From Nocardia jinanensis (lineage in GTDB: Bacteria; Actinomycetota; Actinomycetes; Mycobacteriales; Mycobacteriaceae): a stretch of 64,000 nucleotides of DNA. The notes under the pieces are model-generated. The model searched no databases. It was not told the DNA's origin and saw only the letters and a list, made by a program, of their open reading frames with translations. The first letter of the stretch is position 1. Every line of letters starts with the position of its first letter. Positions 1-10,183 of this stretch are shown here, piece by piece. Where the stretch lies: assembly GCF_014645735.1 (NCBI RefSeq), contig NZ_BMMH01000003.1:62001-126000 (forward strand). Reading direction: 5' to 3'. The position numbers were made by a program, and so were the translations under genes.

Positions 1-218
1 ACCTCGCCAGGCGGGGCGTGGGGAACGAACACAACACCGTCACGACCGACAGCCTACGAGGCGTACCTGAGTGTGGGCTGGGACATCGCGAGGAACTTCC
101 GGCACTCGCCCCGGATACCGGGTCGCCCGGCCGTGACATGCCCCGGCGACCGGCCCGGCCGGATACGCGCGGGTGCCCACGGTACTGCGTCGATCCACCT
201 CGAGAGATGATGGTCGGC

Positions 219-1028
219 GTGAGTGAGGACCGGCGTACGCCAGAGCAGGACCCCGACCGCCCCGGCGGCACCGGCGCGCAGCCCCGGCAGCGCCTGCGGC
301 TCCTGCTGCTGGTCGCCGCGACGCTGTTCGCGCTCGACCTGGTCACCAAGGTGATCGTGGTCGCGCGGATACGGCCCGGCGAACCGGTTTCCCTCGTCGG
401 CGACGTCGTGGAACTCGTCCTGGTACGCAACCCGGGCGCGGCGTTCTCCATGGCCACCGGTATGACCTGGCTGCTGACCCTGATCGCGACCGCGGTGGTG
501 ATCGGGGTACTGCGTATCGGCCGCACCCTGCGCTCGCCCCTGTGGGCCATCGGCCTCGGCGGAGTCCTCGGTGGCGCACTCGGCAACCTGATGGACCGGC
601 TGTTCCGTGCGCCCGGACCGCTGCAGGGTCATGTGGTGGACTTCGTCTCGGTCGGCTGGTGGCCGGTGTTCAACGTGGCCGATTCGTCGATCGTGTGCGG
701 GGCGATCCTGCTGGTGGCGCTCACCGTCTTCGGTTTCGAACCGGACGGCACCCGCTACAAGGACAAGGCCACGGCGGAAACGGGCGCCGCGAGCGAACCG
801 GCCGGCGACTCCGCACCGGATCCGGCCGAGGGCCCCGGCACCGGACGGGACAGCTCCGCCGATGATTCCGCGCTGAAGGACACCGTGACCGCCCCTGCTC
901 CGGAAGCCGCCGCGCCCGGAGACGAGGCGACCGGAAGCACCGCACCCGGAGGTGCCGCGGCCGGGAAGCCCCCTGCCCAGGGTGATACCGCCGGGAAGGC
1001 CACCGACAGCAAGGAGACCGCCGCATGA
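219..1028 (+). CDS. lspA: Lipoprotein signal peptidase (signal peptidase II) with a long C-terminal tail
   Basis: This is the membrane aspartyl protease that removes the signal peptide of diacylglyceryl-modified prolipoproteins. Four hydrophobic segments lie between about residues 27 and 175. The two family motifs carrying the catalytic aspartates are visible: GNLMDR (D126) and FNVADS (D155). From about residue 180 the protein continues for some 90 residues of Ala/Pro/Glu/Gly-rich, probably disordered, sequence that the roughly 200-residue family members lack. The frame stays open upstream to position 18. I chose GTG at 219 because it gives an N-terminus of ordinary length; ATG at 207 or 210 is also possible. 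The stop overlaps the next start (ATGA at 1025), so it is coupled to the pseudouridine synthase gene, the same pairing as Rv1539-Rv1540 of M. tuberculosis. Window lipoproteins at 10087-9578 and 44825-45604 would be substrates. Confidence 0.93.
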   Translation: MSEDRRTPEQDPDRPGGTGAQPRQRLRLLLLVAATLFALDLVTKVIVVARIRPGEPVSLVGDVVELVLVRNPGAAFSMATGMTWLLTLIATAVVIGVLRIGRTLRSPLWAIGLGGVLGGALGNLMDRLFRAPGPLQGHVVDFVSVGWWPVFNVADSSIVCGAILLVALTVFGFEPDGTRYKDKATAETGAASEPAGDSAPDPAEGPGTGRDSSADDSALKDTVTAPAPEAAAPGDEATGSTAPGGAAAGKPPAQGDTAGKATDSKETAA

Positions 1029-1951
1029 GAGAGACCAGGACGATGCCCGTCCCCGACGGCCTCGACGGGATGCGGGTGGACGCCGGCCTCGCGCGGCTGC
1101 TCGGACTGTCCCGGACCGCGGTCGCGGCCCTCGCCGAGGACGGTTCGGTACAACTCGACGGCCTGCCCGCCGGCAAATCCGACCGGCTCACCGCCGGAGC
1201 CTGGCTGGAAGTGGTGTTCCCCGAACCCCGGCGCGAACTGAGCATCGAAGCCGAGCCGGTGGAAGGTATGAAAATCCTCTACGCCGACGACGATATCGTC
1301 GCCGTGGACAAACCGGTCGGCGTCGCCGCACACACCGGGGTCGGGTGGAGTGGCCCCACCGTCGTCGGCGGATTGGCCGCGGCCGGCTACCGGATCTCCA
1401 CCTCGGGCGCCCACGAACGGCAGGGCATCGTGCACCGCCTCGACGTCGGCACCTCCGGAGTCATGGTGGTGGCGCAGTCCGAACATGCCTACACCGTGCT
1501 CAAACGCGCGTTCAAACAGCGCACCGTGGACAAGCGCTATCACGCCCTGGTCCAGGGCCACCCCGACCCCAGCAGCGGCACCATCGACGCCCCCATCGGC
1601 CGGGCCCGCGGCAACGATTGGAAGTTCGCGGTGACCTCCGACGGGCGGCCCAGCGTCACCCACTACGACACGGTGGAAGCGTTCCAGGCGGCGAGCCTGC
1701 TCGATATCCACCTGGAAACCGGCCGCACCCATCAGATCCGGGTGCACTTCTCCGCGATCCGGCATCCGTGCTGCGGTGACCTCACCTACGGCGCCGACCC
1801 CCGGCTGGCCGAACGACTGGGACTGCAACGCCAGTGGCTGCACGCCCGGGCACTGGGTTTCCAGCATCCCGCGGATGGCCGCTACCTGGAGATCACCAGC
1901 GAATACCCTGACGATCTCACGAACGCGCTGCGCGTCCTGCGCGACGCCTGA
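1025..1951 (+). CDS. RluA-family RNA pseudouridine synthase
   Basis: The protein isomerises uridine to pseudouridine in RNA, probably rRNA. An S4-like RNA-binding region occupies residues 10-68. The RluA catalytic core follows from about residue 82, with the signature [12 protein letters not shown] containing the catalytic aspartate D140. A later RTHQIRVH segment is also typical of RluA/RluD enzymes. The length of 308 residues is normal. The ATG overlaps the lspA stop by 4 nt, indicating one transcript. The exact target uridine cannot be read from the sequence, so no rlu letter is assigned. It is the positional counterpart of Rv1540. Confidence 0.93.
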   Translation: MRETRTMPVPDGLDGMRVDAGLARLLGLSRTAVAALAEDGSVQLDGLPAGKSDRLTAGAWLEVVFPEPRRELSIEAEPVEGMKILYADDDIVAVDKPVGVAAHTGVGWSGPTVVGGLAAAGYRISTSGAHERQGIVHRLDVGTSGVMVVAQSEHAYTVLKRAFKQRTVDKRYHALVQGHPDPSSGTIDAPIGRARGNDWKFAVTSDGRPSVTHYDTVEAFQAASLLDIHLETGRTHQIRVHFSAIRHPCCGDLTYGADPRLAERLGLQRQWLHARALGFQHPADGRYLEITSEYPDDLTNALRVLRDA

Positions 1952-1956
1952 CCCTT

Positions 1957-2646
1957 ATGTCCGAGGCACCCGCACCGTCCAGGCCCCGCATCCGCCGGGG
2001 TCTGGCGTTCGGTGCGGCCGCGGCCGCGTGCGGTGTGTTCGTACTCGCCCTCGGATATCTGATCCCGCCCGCGGAGACGGTCGTGTCCACCGACCGTCTC
2101 GGACCCGACCAGGGCGAACCCGTCAGCGAATATCTCGGCCGGGCGCGCGAAACCCTGACCGGCGCCGACGACGGTGAGCGGTGGGCGCTGGTGTCGTTCA
2201 CCGAATACCGCTCCGCTGCTGTCCTCCGTGACCAGGTGGGCGATATCCGGATCGGGCAGGCGCTCTATCAGGTGCCACTGCCGCGCGTGGCGACCCCGCT
2301 GATCGCGGTCCAGACACCTGACACCGACACGGCCCTGCGGCGCTCGGGTACCGACGCCGCCTGGCAACTGGCCGACCGACGCCGCTACGTCACCGATGAC
2401 CGCTCCGCTCGAATCCTGGAGGTCGGCATCGCGCGTCTACGAGACGGTTCCGCCTGCTCCCCCGGCATCGTTGTCCGCGCCCCGCTGTCCCGGCTCCGCG
2501 AACTGAGCGAACACCCCGGAATCCGCGCCGTCCAGGCACTACCGGCCGACGCGGTGGCCGGACGATTCGCCGTCGGGCCCCTGCTCCCCGACAGTCCCGA
2601 CCCCGTTGGGCCATCACCCGACGACGGCCCGATCCCACCGGCCTGA
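1957..2646 (+). CDS. Membrane-anchored protein of unknown function
   Basis: I do not recognise a family. The 229-residue product has a short basic N-terminus, one hydrophobic segment (about residues 15-35) and a predicted extracytoplasmic remainder ending in a Pro/Asp-rich tail. This suggests a type II membrane protein. It starts 5 nt after the upstream stop and so probably belongs to the lspA operon. Its stop directly abuts the stop of the convergent PhzF gene with no intergenic base. Codon use resembles its neighbours, so it is likely a genuine gene. Confidence 0.75.
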   Translation: MSEAPAPSRPRIRRGLAFGAAAAACGVFVLALGYLIPPAETVVSTDRLGPDQGEPVSEYLGRARETLTGADDGERWALVSFTEYRSAAVLRDQVGDIRIGQALYQVPLPRVATPLIAVQTPDTDTALRRSGTDAAWQLADRRRYVTDDRSARILEVGIARLRDGSACSPGIVVRAPLSRLRELSEHPGIRAVQALPADAVAGRFAVGPLLPDSPDPVGPSPDDGPIPPA

Positions 2647-3465
2647 TCAGAAGTCCAGCGTCACCACACCGTCCAGATACCGATGGCAGCGACCGGTCAG
2701 CAATACCCGGTCCCCGGCCAGCTCGACCCCCAGCGACCCACCTCGGCGGGACAGCTGACGTGCGGTCAGCCGGGTCCGGCCCAGCTCGGCAGACCACAGC
2801 GGTGCCAGCTGGGCATGCGCCGAACCGGTCACCGGATCCTCCGGCACCCCCACCCCGGGCGCGAAGAACCGCGATACGAAATCCACCTCGTCACCCCGGG
2901 CGGTGACCACTACACCCCGCTGCACCTTCGGAAAAGCACTCAACGCCGGTGCCAGCTCCCGGACCTGCCGTTCACTGTCCACCACCACGACCACGTCCGC
3001 GCCGGAATACACCCGCACCGGTTCCACCCCCAACGCCGCGACCAACGCGGCATCAGGTTCCACCGGGACGGATTCGACCACAGGCAGATCCAGCACGTAC
3101 TCGTCGTCATCGGTACGATCCACCCGCAACCAGCCACTGTGGGTGAAGAAACTCACGCGATCCTCCCCCGGCTGGATATCGCAGAGAATATGCGCCGCCG
3201 CCGCCAATGTGGCGTGCCCGCACATCACCACCTCGGTCGTCGGCGTGAACCAGCGCAGGTGATAGGAGGGCCGACTACCCGGAGGCGAACCGGCCTCCGG
3301 AGGTAACCGGGATGTGTAGAAGGCCGTCTCGGCGAGGTTGTTCTCCTCGGCCAATTGTTGCAGCACGGTATCGGGCAACCAGTCGGGCAGCGGCATCACC
3401 GCCGCCGGGTTCCCGGAGAACGGTGCGTCGGCGAACGCGTCGATCTGGTGCAGCAGAACCTCCAT
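2647..3465 (-). CDS. PhzF-family isomerase/epimerase
   Basis: The protein belongs to the PhzF family, which has a diaminopimelate-epimerase-like fold of two similar lobes. Its 272 residues start with the usual signature: IDAFADAPFSGNPAAV, then a glutamate in the AEENNLAETAFY stretch that corresponds to the catalytic Glu of PhzF. A second-lobe GxxEDPVTGSAH segment is also present. No phenazine genes are nearby, so the substrate is unknown; most family members outside phz clusters are uncharacterised. It stands alone and is convergent with the lspA operon. Confidence 0.88.
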   Translation of the reverse strand: MEVLLHQIDAFADAPFSGNPAAVMPLPDWLPDTVLQQLAEENNLAETAFYTSRLPPEAGSPPGSRPSYHLRWFTPTTEVVMCGHATLAAAAHILCDIQPGEDRVSFFTHSGWLRVDRTDDDEYVLDLPVVESVPVEPDAALVAALGVEPVRVYSGADVVVVVDSERQVRELAPALSAFPKVQRGVVVTARGDEVDFVSRFFAPGVGVPEDPVTGSAHAQLAPLWSAELGRTRLTARQLSRRGGSLGVELAGDRVLLTGRCHRYLDGVVTLDF

Positions 3466-3768
3466 GCCACGAAGGTACTCCAGACCCGAATAAAACCGTC
3501 TCCCAACGTAACTGAGGTTGTGTCTTTTGGCGGCGCCTTCGGCGCCGCTGGGCGGGGCCCTATTAACCCCGGTTCTTCACTCCTTCGCTCAGTCGCTGCG
3601 CTCCTTCGCTACGTCGCTCCAGAACCGGGGCGGGCCCCGCCTACTGAGGTGGACCATCCGGAGTAGATGGAAGGTGGTGAGCGGAAGTGCGCCCTGATCG
3701 CCTGGGTAGGTTCACGGCACTGACAGCGCTCAATGGTCGCCGGACTCTGGACGGCCGACCGCGCGCGC
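3466..3768. other. Intergenic stretch holding a GC-rich inverted-repeat element
   Basis: No gene is visible in these 303 bases. The stretch contains the inverted repeat at 3551-3641 and the direct repeats at 3511-3518 and 3643-3650, described separately. Its left edge is the PhzF upstream region and its right edge lies behind the ctpE stop. The large stem-loop could therefore also end ctpE transcription. Confidence 0.6.
3511..3650. repeat. MITE-like inverted-repeat element flanked by 8-bp direct repeats
   Basis: Two arms, 3551-3576 and 3621-3641, pair almost perfectly: GGCGGGGCCC and CCCCGGTTCT blocks on the left match their complements on the right, with only a short AT-containing bulge. 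The 44-nt loop is made of CTTCGCT/GTCGCTGCGCTCC-type repeats. The 8-mer ACTGAGGT occurs on both sides (3511-3518 and 3643-3650), as a target-site duplication would. No transposase is present. It could instead be a REP-like element or a terminator. Confidence 0.5.
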
Positions 3769-6195
3769 TCAGGACTCCCCGGGGGCAGCGGGGATCAGTT
3801 TGTGCGACTCCCCGCGCAGGGTCGCGTTCGCCCACCAGGCGACCTCGACCAGGACGATGCCCACCGCGCCGCAGAGGAACGCGGCGGTGGTGAGCCGGAT
3901 GTTCGACGGGTCCAGCGCGAAGAATTCCCGGGTGAACGGCACCGTGAACAGCACCAGATACGCCGCCACGGAGACCGCGATCAGCACGACCTTCCACCAG
4001 GTATAGGGCCGGGCGACGATCGCCAGGACCCATACCGCGATCATGATGAGGGTGATGAGCGCGGTGGTCCCGGCCTGCACCTTCTGTTGTTCGCTGGCCT
4101 CGGGGCCCGCGTAGGCGATGAGGTAGGCGACGAAGGTCGCGGTGCCGATGACCACGCCGGAGGGAATGGCCAGCCGCATCACCCGGCCGACGAATCCGGT
4201 GCGGGCCCGTTCATTGTTCGGCGCCAGCGACAGGACGAACGCGGGGATACCGATGGTGAACCAGGCCGCGATGGTCACATGCCGCGGCAGGAACGGGTAG
4301 CCGATGGGTTCGTAGCCGAAGATCTGCGAACCGACGCCTGCGGCGCCGACCAGGAAGGCCAGCAGCACCGAGTAGACGGTTTTGGTGAGGAACAGGTTGG
4401 AGACCCGCTCGATATTGCCGATCACCCGCCGGCCCTCACCCACCACATACGGCAGGGTCGCGAATTTGTTGTCCAGCAGCACGATCTGCGCGACCGCGCG
4501 GGTGGCGGGGCTGCCCGCGCCCATGGCCACACCGATATCGGCGTCCTTGAGCGCGAGGACGTCGTTGACCCCGTCGCCGGTCATGGCCACGGTGTGGCCG
4601 CGGGACTGCAGGGCGCCGACCATGGCCCGTTTCTGATCCGGGCGGACCCGGCCGAAAGTGGTCTGCTCCTCCAGCACTTTGGCGAGTTCGGCGCGATCCT
4701 CGGGCAGCGTGCGCGCGTCGACGGCGTGGTCGCCGCCGGGCAGATCCAGCGAGGAGGCCACCGCACCCACCGAGACCGCGTTGTCCCCGGAGATCACCTT
4801 GATCGATACGTCCTGGCTCGCGAAGTAGTCCAGGGTGTCGCGGGCGTCCGGTCGCACCTTCTGCTCGAGCACCACGAGTGCGACCGGAGTGATCGTGCCC
4901 GGCGCGCCGTCGGCGTCCACCGCGCGGTCGCCGCGGGCGAGCAGCAGCACCCGCAGGCCGGTCGCGCCGAGTTCTTCGGCGGCGCGGGCATCGGCCGACC
5001 CGCTATCGAGCAGGACATCGGGTGCGCCCAGCAGCCAGTCGCCGTGCGGTCCGTAGGAGAAGCCGCTCCATTTCTTGGCCGACGAGAACGGTGCCACCGC
5101 CGTGTACTTCCAACCGGGCGTCTCGGGAAGAGCTTCGGCGACGGCCTGGACGCTGGCATTGGGCCGGGGGTCGTCGGCGGCCATGGCGGAAAGCGCCTGC
5201 CGCGCGTGTTCCTCGGCGCCGGAAGCGGTTTCGATCATCCGCAGTTCGGCCAGGCGCATACCGTTCTCGGTGAGCGTGCCGGTCTTGTCCGCGCACACCA
5301 CATCCACCCGGGCCAGACCCTCGATGGCGGGCAGTTCCTGAACCAGGCATTTGCGCTGCCCCAGCCGCACCACACCGACCGCGAACGCGATCGAGGTCAT
5401 CAGGACCAGCCCCTCCGGCACCATCGGCACCAGCGCGGCCACCATACCGGTGACGGCGGGCCGCCAGGATTCTCCACTGGACACCAGCTGGTTGTAGATG
5501 CTCAGCGCACCCGCCGGGATCAGCAGATAAGTGATCACCTTGAGAATGGTGTCGATACCGTTGCGCAGTTCGGAGTTCACCAGGGTGAATTTGCTGGCCT
5601 CGTCGGCCAGTTTCGCGGCGTAGGCATCCTTGCCGACTTTGGTCGCGCGATACGCGCCCGAACCGGATACCACATAACTACCCGAGAGCACCTGCGCGCC
5701 GGATTCTTTGGCGACATCGTCGGATTCGCCGGTGAGCAGCGATTCGTCGATCTCGAGCAGTTCGGCTTCCACCACTTCGCCGTCGACCACGATCTGGTCA
5801 CCCGGCCCGAGTTCGATGAGATCGTCGAGTACCACATCACTGGGCGCGATCTGTTCGGCCCGGCCGTCCCGGCGCACCGTGGGTTTGGCCTGGCCGACGA
5901 TCGCCAACCGGTCCAGGGTGCGTTTGGCCCGGATCTCCTGAATGATGCCGACCGCGCTGTTGGCCACGATCAGCAGCCCGAACATCCCGTCGATCACCGA
6001 CCCGGTCGCCATCACCAGGACGAACAGCACCCCCAGAATGGCGTTGATCCGGGTGAACACATTCGCCCGGACGATATCGCGTACCGAGCGGCTGGCACGG
6101 TCCGGTACATCGTTGGTGAGCCCGTCGCGCCGGCGCTGCGCCACCTCCGCGGAAGTGAGACCCGGCATCCCGACGGACTGCACAGTTGTCGACAT
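3769..6195 (-). CDS. ctpE: CtpE-like cation (Ca2+) P-type ATPase
   Basis: This is a P-type ATPase of 808 residues that moves a cation across the cytoplasmic membrane at the cost of ATP. Visible motifs in order are the actuator TGES (about 155), the phosphorylation motif [10 protein letters not shown] (about 300) and the hinge [25 protein letters not shown] segment, with membrane helices at both ends. The N-terminal half resembles M. tuberculosis CtpE (Rv0908), described as a Ca2+ transporter, very closely as far as I recall, including lack of an N-terminal metal-binding domain. The frame is open 79 codons further upstream, but that part lies inside the emb gene. ATG at 6195 matches the family start and sits 34 nt behind the emb stop, indicating an operon. 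Confidence 0.9.
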   Translation of the reverse strand: MSTTVQSVGMPGLTSAEVAQRRRDGLTNDVPDRASRSVRDIVRANVFTRINAILGVLFVLVMATGSVIDGMFGLLIVANSAVGIIQEIRAKRTLDRLAIVGQAKPTVRRDGRAEQIAPSDVVLDDLIELGPGDQIVVDGEVVEAELLEIDESLLTGESDDVAKESGAQVLSGSYVVSGSGAYRATKVGKDAYAAKLADEASKFTLVNSELRNGIDTILKVITYLLIPAGALSIYNQLVSSGESWRPAVTGMVAALVPMVPEGLVLMTSIAFAVGVVRLGQRKCLVQELPAIEGLARVDVVCADKTGTLTENGMRLAELRMIETASGAEEHARQALSAMAADDPRPNASVQAVAEALPETPGWKYTAVAPFSSAKKWSGFSYGPHGDWLLGAPDVLLDSGSADARAAEELGATGLRVLLLARGDRAVDADGAPGTITPVALVVLEQKVRPDARDTLDYFASQDVSIKVISGDNAVSVGAVASSLDLPGGDHAVDARTLPEDRAELAKVLEEQTTFGRVRPDQKRAMVGALQSRGHTVAMTGDGVNDVLALKDADIGVAMGAGSPATRAVAQIVLLDNKFATLPYVVGEGRRVIGNIERVSNLFLTKTVYSVLLAFLVGAAGVGSQIFGYEPIGYPFLPRHVTIAAWFTIGIPAFVLSLAPNNERARTGFVGRVMRLAIPSGVVIGTATFVAYLIAYAGPEASEQQKVQAGTTALITLIMIAVWVLAIVARPYTWWKVVLIAVSVAAYLVLFTVPFTREFFALDPSNIRLTTAAFLCGAVGIVLVEVAWWANATLRGESHKLIPAAPGES

Positions 6196-6229
6196 GGGTG
6201 TCAGCGTAGCCAGCGCCGCGGCGCCCGGC

Positions 6230-9200
6230 TCACCAGGCGACGTTGATCGGGCCGGGTGACCATGTCCCGGAACGGTCCTCCTGGGTCGTGCGCGGGCGGG
6301 CCGGGACCGCGTCGGGATCGATGGGGAGGTACTGCTGGAGCTGTCCCCAATCACGGTCCCAGTCCTGGTCGAGGTAGGTCGGCAGGGTGCGGGCGTGGAG
6401 CAGCAGACCGGTCCAGCCCAGCGGGCCGCCACCGTCGTGGTTCTGCCACAGGTTGGTGTCGTGCGCGCCGACCCGGTCCGGCAGGATCCGGTACTTCGGC
6501 GTCTCGGCGATCCCGATGCGGTGATCGAAGGGTCGCTGGCAGGGGAACTGCAGACCCACCGCCCAGTCCAGCAGCACCGGATCGGCGGAGCCGACGACCG
6601 TGTTCAGGTCCTGGGTCCGCGGAATCCGGGGCGGGGTGAAGGCCAGCCACTGACGCGGATCACGGTCCCGGTCGGCGGCGACGATACGCACGGTATCGGC
6701 GTCGGCGTAGGGCGCCAGCGGGACCCGCAGGTTGCGCCACGACGGAGCCGGGCCGATATCGATCGGATCGACCCGGCGCAGCGGTACCGGGTTGCCGGCC
6801 GAACCGCCCGGCGCGGTGGTGGAACCGAATTCGAGTTCCAGGGACTGTCCGTGGGTGACCACACCGTCGGCGTCCCGCGACCAGATCCGGCCGGCGGCGC
6901 TGAGTGCCAGGATATCCGCGCGGTCGGCGACCGGCGGCAGTGAATACCAGCCGGAGATCAGTTCGGCCGGACCGTCGGCGTGGTCGCTGCCCAGGACCGG
7001 CGTCTTCGGGTCCAGACCGAACGGCAGTGCGGGACTGTCGGTTTCGGTGGCCACCCCGGTCCCGGCGGTCGCCTGGCCCACCGAATCGGCGATGGCGGCG
7101 TCGGCACCTTCCTCGGCGTCGGCACTGAGGTCCGCGGCGACCCCGCCCGGGGTGAATCCGGTTCCGGTGCCGGCCAAGGTGGACGCGGGATCACCGGAGA
7201 GCGGGGTGAGCAGACCGCGGTTGGGATCGGTCTCCACCAGGATGTGCGGAGCCAGACCGCAGGTGTCGCCGGCGAGAACGCTCAGATTGGAACCGGCCAA
7301 TGAGAACGCCGGATATTGGGCGACAGCGCCTTTCGCGAACGATCCGACTTCGAACAGCACCATGAAGGCGGCCGCCACCGTCAGGGTCGGCACCTTCGCG
7401 ACCCGCCAGCCCCAGCGCGAGATCCGGTGGTGCCCGTCGTCGGGCGCCCGGACATGCCACCACGCCGCCAGCGCCAGCAGGGCCACCGCGCCCAGCAGGA
7501 AGACCTTGTTGAAGGCGATCCCGGCCACCGACGGTTGTTTGTCCCACCACGGGACGCTGTAGGAGGAGACGTACCACCACCCGTTGGGACCGGCGAACAC
7601 GAGAGCCAGCAGGAAGGCCACCGCCGCGCCGAACAGCGCCCGGTTGCGCGGAGCGCGCATCACCCGCGGCCCGATCGCGACCGCGGTCAGGACCGCCACG
7701 GCCCCGGCCAGTCCGGCGAAGACACCGAGGTGATGAGTCCATTTCGTGGGGGTGGTCATCATCAGCGCCATCGCACCGACGGTGACGCCCAGGATGCGCT
7801 GCGACGGGCCCACGGCGGCGGTGGGGATCCGGCCGCCCTTGCGCAGCAGCGTCAGCAGGCAGACCGCCAGACCGGCGATCATCACGAAGATCCCGAACCG
7901 GCGAGCGACCGAACCGTCCACCGTGCCCATGAACAGGTATTGGTAGCGCAGGTATTCGTCGAACCAGAGGACATTCGGGCCGGCCAGTTCGTGGACGCGC
8001 TGCATCTCCAGCATGGCGCTGAAAGGCTGGTCGGCGAAGGCCACCACCAGCACCAGCACTCCCGCGGCGACCAGCGGCAGCACCTGCGGCAGCCAGCCGG
8101 CCCGCGGGGCCCGGGCCGCGAGGATCTTGATCAGCGGCCGGAGCCCGGCCAGCAGCGCGGCCACACAGATGATGCCGTGCGGGCCGGCGGTACAGCTGAA
8201 GGCGGCGATCAAGAGGGCGACGGCGAACGGTAACAGCCGCCGGGTGGCGATACCGCGCTCGACCGAGCACCAGGTGAGCAGCACCCCGAGCGCGACGAGG
8301 GGCTCGGGTCGTAGCCCGTTGTTGTAGGGCAGCCAGACGGCGAGGAACACCAGCGCACCGGTCCACGGGACGAACCGGTTGCGATGCAGCGCGGCCCCGA
8401 ACCGGGGTACCACCTCACGGCTGATCACCAGCCAGGCCAGCATTCCGGCCAGCAGGCTCGGCAACCGTACCCAGGGGCTGGCGGTGCTGAGATCGGCCAG
8501 CCGGCCGATGAGGTCGTAGTACGGGGTGCCGACCGGGTTCTCCGGGACCCCGAAATACCGGAAGTAGTTCGCCATATAGCCCGCGGCCTGCGAGGTCCGG
8601 CCCATCCCGAACTGGTAGCCGTCATCAGAGGTGGTGGCGCCGATGAAATGCCAGAGCACCAGGGTGCCCAGCACCACGACGTCGACGGGGCGGAAGGTCC
8701 ACCAGCGGGCCGGCAGGAATCGGCGGGCACGGCGTCCGTCGAGCGTGTCGAGCCGGTACAGCGCGAACAGCGAGATCAGCGTCGCGACCACCGCCGACCA
8801 GATCGCGATCTGTTTGAGCGGCGTCGGGCTGGAGGAGAACCGGCTGTCGATATCCGCGGTGACCTCGGTGCCCGCCGGATCCGCGAGATCGCTGAACACA
8901 CCGACCAGCTGGGGCCGGAGATCACCGCCCAGCACCACCTGCTCCGATCCGGTGAGCGAGGCCACGGCTTCGGTCATACCGGCACGGACGTCGAGTACGC
9001 AGTCCGGGGGCAACTCCGCGACAGGGACGCTGAACAGCGATTGGTTGCGCAGAACCACGTCGAGCTGCGGGCCGGCCTCCGGCGTCGCGGGCCCGATTCG
9101 GGCGAGGAAACCGTAGCGTTCCAGGTCGGGCGCGCCGTAGGGCGCGGTCGAGGTCAGCACCCCGCCACCGGGGCCGAGCTGCTGGATCGCCGCGCACGGC

Positions 9201-9454
9201 ACAGTGGCCGCGAAGTTCAACGGCGCGTACGCGACCAGCGGTGCCTCGATCGAGGCAGCGGAATCGTCCTGCGGCCAGCTCAGTGCCGCAGTGTCCACCC
9301 GGACGGGCAGTAGCGGCACCGCCAGCGCGAGCAGGGCTCCGATGAGCGCCGACACCAGCGCGACCGGCCGGGCCCAGCCACCGCCCGATCGGGATCGGGG
9401 ACGTTCGGAGATCTCTGCCGGCTCGGGCGCCGCCACCACCATCGTGTCAGCCAC
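6230..9454 (-). CDS. Emb-family arabinosyltransferase
   Basis: The protein is a GT-C arabinosyltransferase that uses decaprenyl-phosphoryl-arabinose to extend arabinan of arabinogalactan or lipoarabinomannan, acting at the outer face of the membrane. It has about 1,074 residues, with an N-terminal membrane segment, a periplasmic domain and many membrane helices in the middle. The catalytic loop [11 protein letters not shown] is present, matching the DDGY signature of EmbA/B/C. A large C-terminal extracytoplasmic carbohydrate-binding region ends the protein. Only one emb gene is in the window, so A, B or C cannot be assigned. The start is uncertain: TTG at 9463, GTG at 9454 and ATG at 9442 are in frame. 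Confidence 0.92.
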   Translation of the reverse strand: MADTMVVAAPEPAEISERPRSRSGGGWARPVALVSALIGALLALAVPLLPVRVDTAALSWPQDDSAASIEAPLVAYAPLNFAATVPCAAIQQLGPGGGVLTSTAPYGAPDLERYGFLARIGPATPEAGPQLDVVLRNQSLFSVPVAELPPDCVLDVRAGMTEAVASLTGSEQVVLGGDLRPQLVGVFSDLADPAGTEVTADIDSRFSSSPTPLKQIAIWSAVVATLISLFALYRLDTLDGRRARRFLPARWWTFRPVDVVVLGTLVLWHFIGATTSDDGYQFGMGRTSQAAGYMANYFRYFGVPENPVGTPYYDLIGRLADLSTASPWVRLPSLLAGMLAWLVISREVVPRFGAALHRNRFVPWTGALVFLAVWLPYNNGLRPEPLVALGVLLTWCSVERGIATRRLLPFAVALLIAAFSCTAGPHGIICVAALLAGLRPLIKILAARAPRAGWLPQVLPLVAAGVLVLVVAFADQPFSAMLEMQRVHELAGPNVLWFDEYLRYQYLFMGTVDGSVARRFGIFVMIAGLAVCLLTLLRKGGRIPTAAVGPSQRILGVTVGAMALMMTTPTKWTHHLGVFAGLAGAVAVLTAVAIGPRVMRAPRNRALFGAAVAFLLALVFAGPNGWWYVSSYSVPWWDKQPSVAGIAFNKVFLLGAVALLALAAWWHVRAPDDGHHRISRWGWRVAKVPTLTVAAAFMVLFEVGSFAKGAVAQYPAFSLAGSNLSVLAGDTCGLAPHILVETDPNRGLLTPLSGDPASTLAGTGTGFTPGGVAADLSADAEEGADAAIADSVGQATAGTGVATETDSPALPFGLDPKTPVLGSDHADGPAELISGWYSLPPVADRADILALSAAGRIWSRDADGVVTHGQSLELEFGSTTAPGGSAGNPVPLRRVDPIDIGPAPSWRNLRVPLAPYADADTVRIVAADRDRDPRQWLAFTPPRIPRTQDLNTVVGSADPVLLDWAVGLQFPCQRPFDHRIGIAETPKYRILPDRVGAHDTNLWQNHDGGGPLGWTGLLLHARTLPTYLDQDWDRDWGQLQQYLPIDPDAVPARPRTTQEDRSGTWSPGPINVAW

Positions 9455-9528
9455 GGGGCGCAATCCTAGCGGGGGCCGCGCGCACCCCTGCGGCTGAGTT
9501 CACCGAGCACCCGGACACCGCCGAACGA

Positions 9529-9563
9529 AACCGGCCGGTCCGCTATGAGCGGACCGGCCGGTT
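9529..9563 (-). terminator. Stem-loop terminator behind the lipoprotein gene
   Basis: A perfect 16-bp inverted repeat (9529-9544 with 9548-9563, loop ATG) starts 14 nt beyond the stop of the minus-strand lipoprotein gene and before the emb start. There is no clear T-tract, as is common in high-GC actinomycetes. Confidence 0.8.
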
Positions 9564-9577
9564 CGAACCGTGTGGAA

Positions 9578-10087
9578 TCAGGCCACGCAGGCCGGGGACT
9601 GCACCTGAGCCTGGGCGAGCATATTGCAGGTCCAGGTCTTCTCCACCTTCCAGACACCGTCCTCGGCGACGAACGGGACATCGACCACGTTCTGGGTGTC
9701 GCCCAGTTTGAAGTTGGCCTTGGCGTTGAGGGTGTCGGCGAAATCGCTCACCTCGGTGACCTCGATGGTGGCGCCCGAATCCGTGTAGAACTGGGCCAGT
9801 TTCGCCGGCAGCTCCGGATCCGCCTCGGCGCCCTGCACCATCTGCAGCTTCTCCTCGTTGGGCACACTCGGGTCGAGGGCGCGCTGGAGTTGAGTGTTCA
9901 GGTCGGCGGCGGAGGGCACCGGCGGCAGATCGGCGGAGGCCTCTTCCGAAGCGGCCACCGACGCCGACGTGGTGCTCGCGGCTTTGCTGTCCGAGTCCGA
10001 ATCATCGCTACCACACGCCGTCAGGGTCAGCGCGGCCACGGCGGCCAGGCCGGCGATCGCGATACGTCCGGTCTTGCGAAGCTTCAA
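9578..10087 (-). CDS. MTB12-like lipoprotein
   Basis: This is a 169-residue predicted lipoprotein. A lysine/arginine-containing signal peptide leads into the lipobox LTAC with the lipidated cysteine near residue 23, followed by a Ser/Asp/Ala-rich linker. The C-terminal 105 residues begin PSAADLNTQLQRAL and resemble the secreted low-molecular-weight antigen MTB12 (CFP-2, Rv2376c) domain, whose function is unknown. I place the start at TTG 10087: a GGA-type ribosome-binding site lies 6-7 nt upstream and the signal peptide then begins normally. The longer frame to 10168 adds 27 residues that do not look like a signal peptide. It is monocistronic and is followed by a strong hairpin. Confidence 0.85.
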   Translation of the reverse strand: MKLRKTGRIAIAGLAAVAALTLTACGSDDSDSDSKAASTTSASVAASEEASADLPPVPSAADLNTQLQRALDPSVPNEEKLQMVQGAEADPELPAKLAQFYTDSGATIEVTEVSDFADTLNAKANFKLGDTQNVVDVPFVAEDGVWKVEKTWTCNMLAQAQVQSPACVA

Positions 10088-10183
10088 CTGCTCGTCCTTT
10101 GCGTTCGAGGGTTCGGTGTCGTGCGCTACGACAGAGCCACCTGAACCGGCGACGCTGCCCGGGACCAAACTACCCGGCGGTCC

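Noticed and set aside
18..206. LspA extended at its N-terminus to position 18
   Set aside because: The added residues have no signal or membrane character and the family begins near residue 20 of the shorter form.
3733..6246. An 837-codon open frame antisense to ctpE
   Set aside because: It is an antisense shadow of high-GC codons, rich in His, Gly, Arg and Asp, with no family features. ctpE on the other strand has all P-type ATPase motifs.
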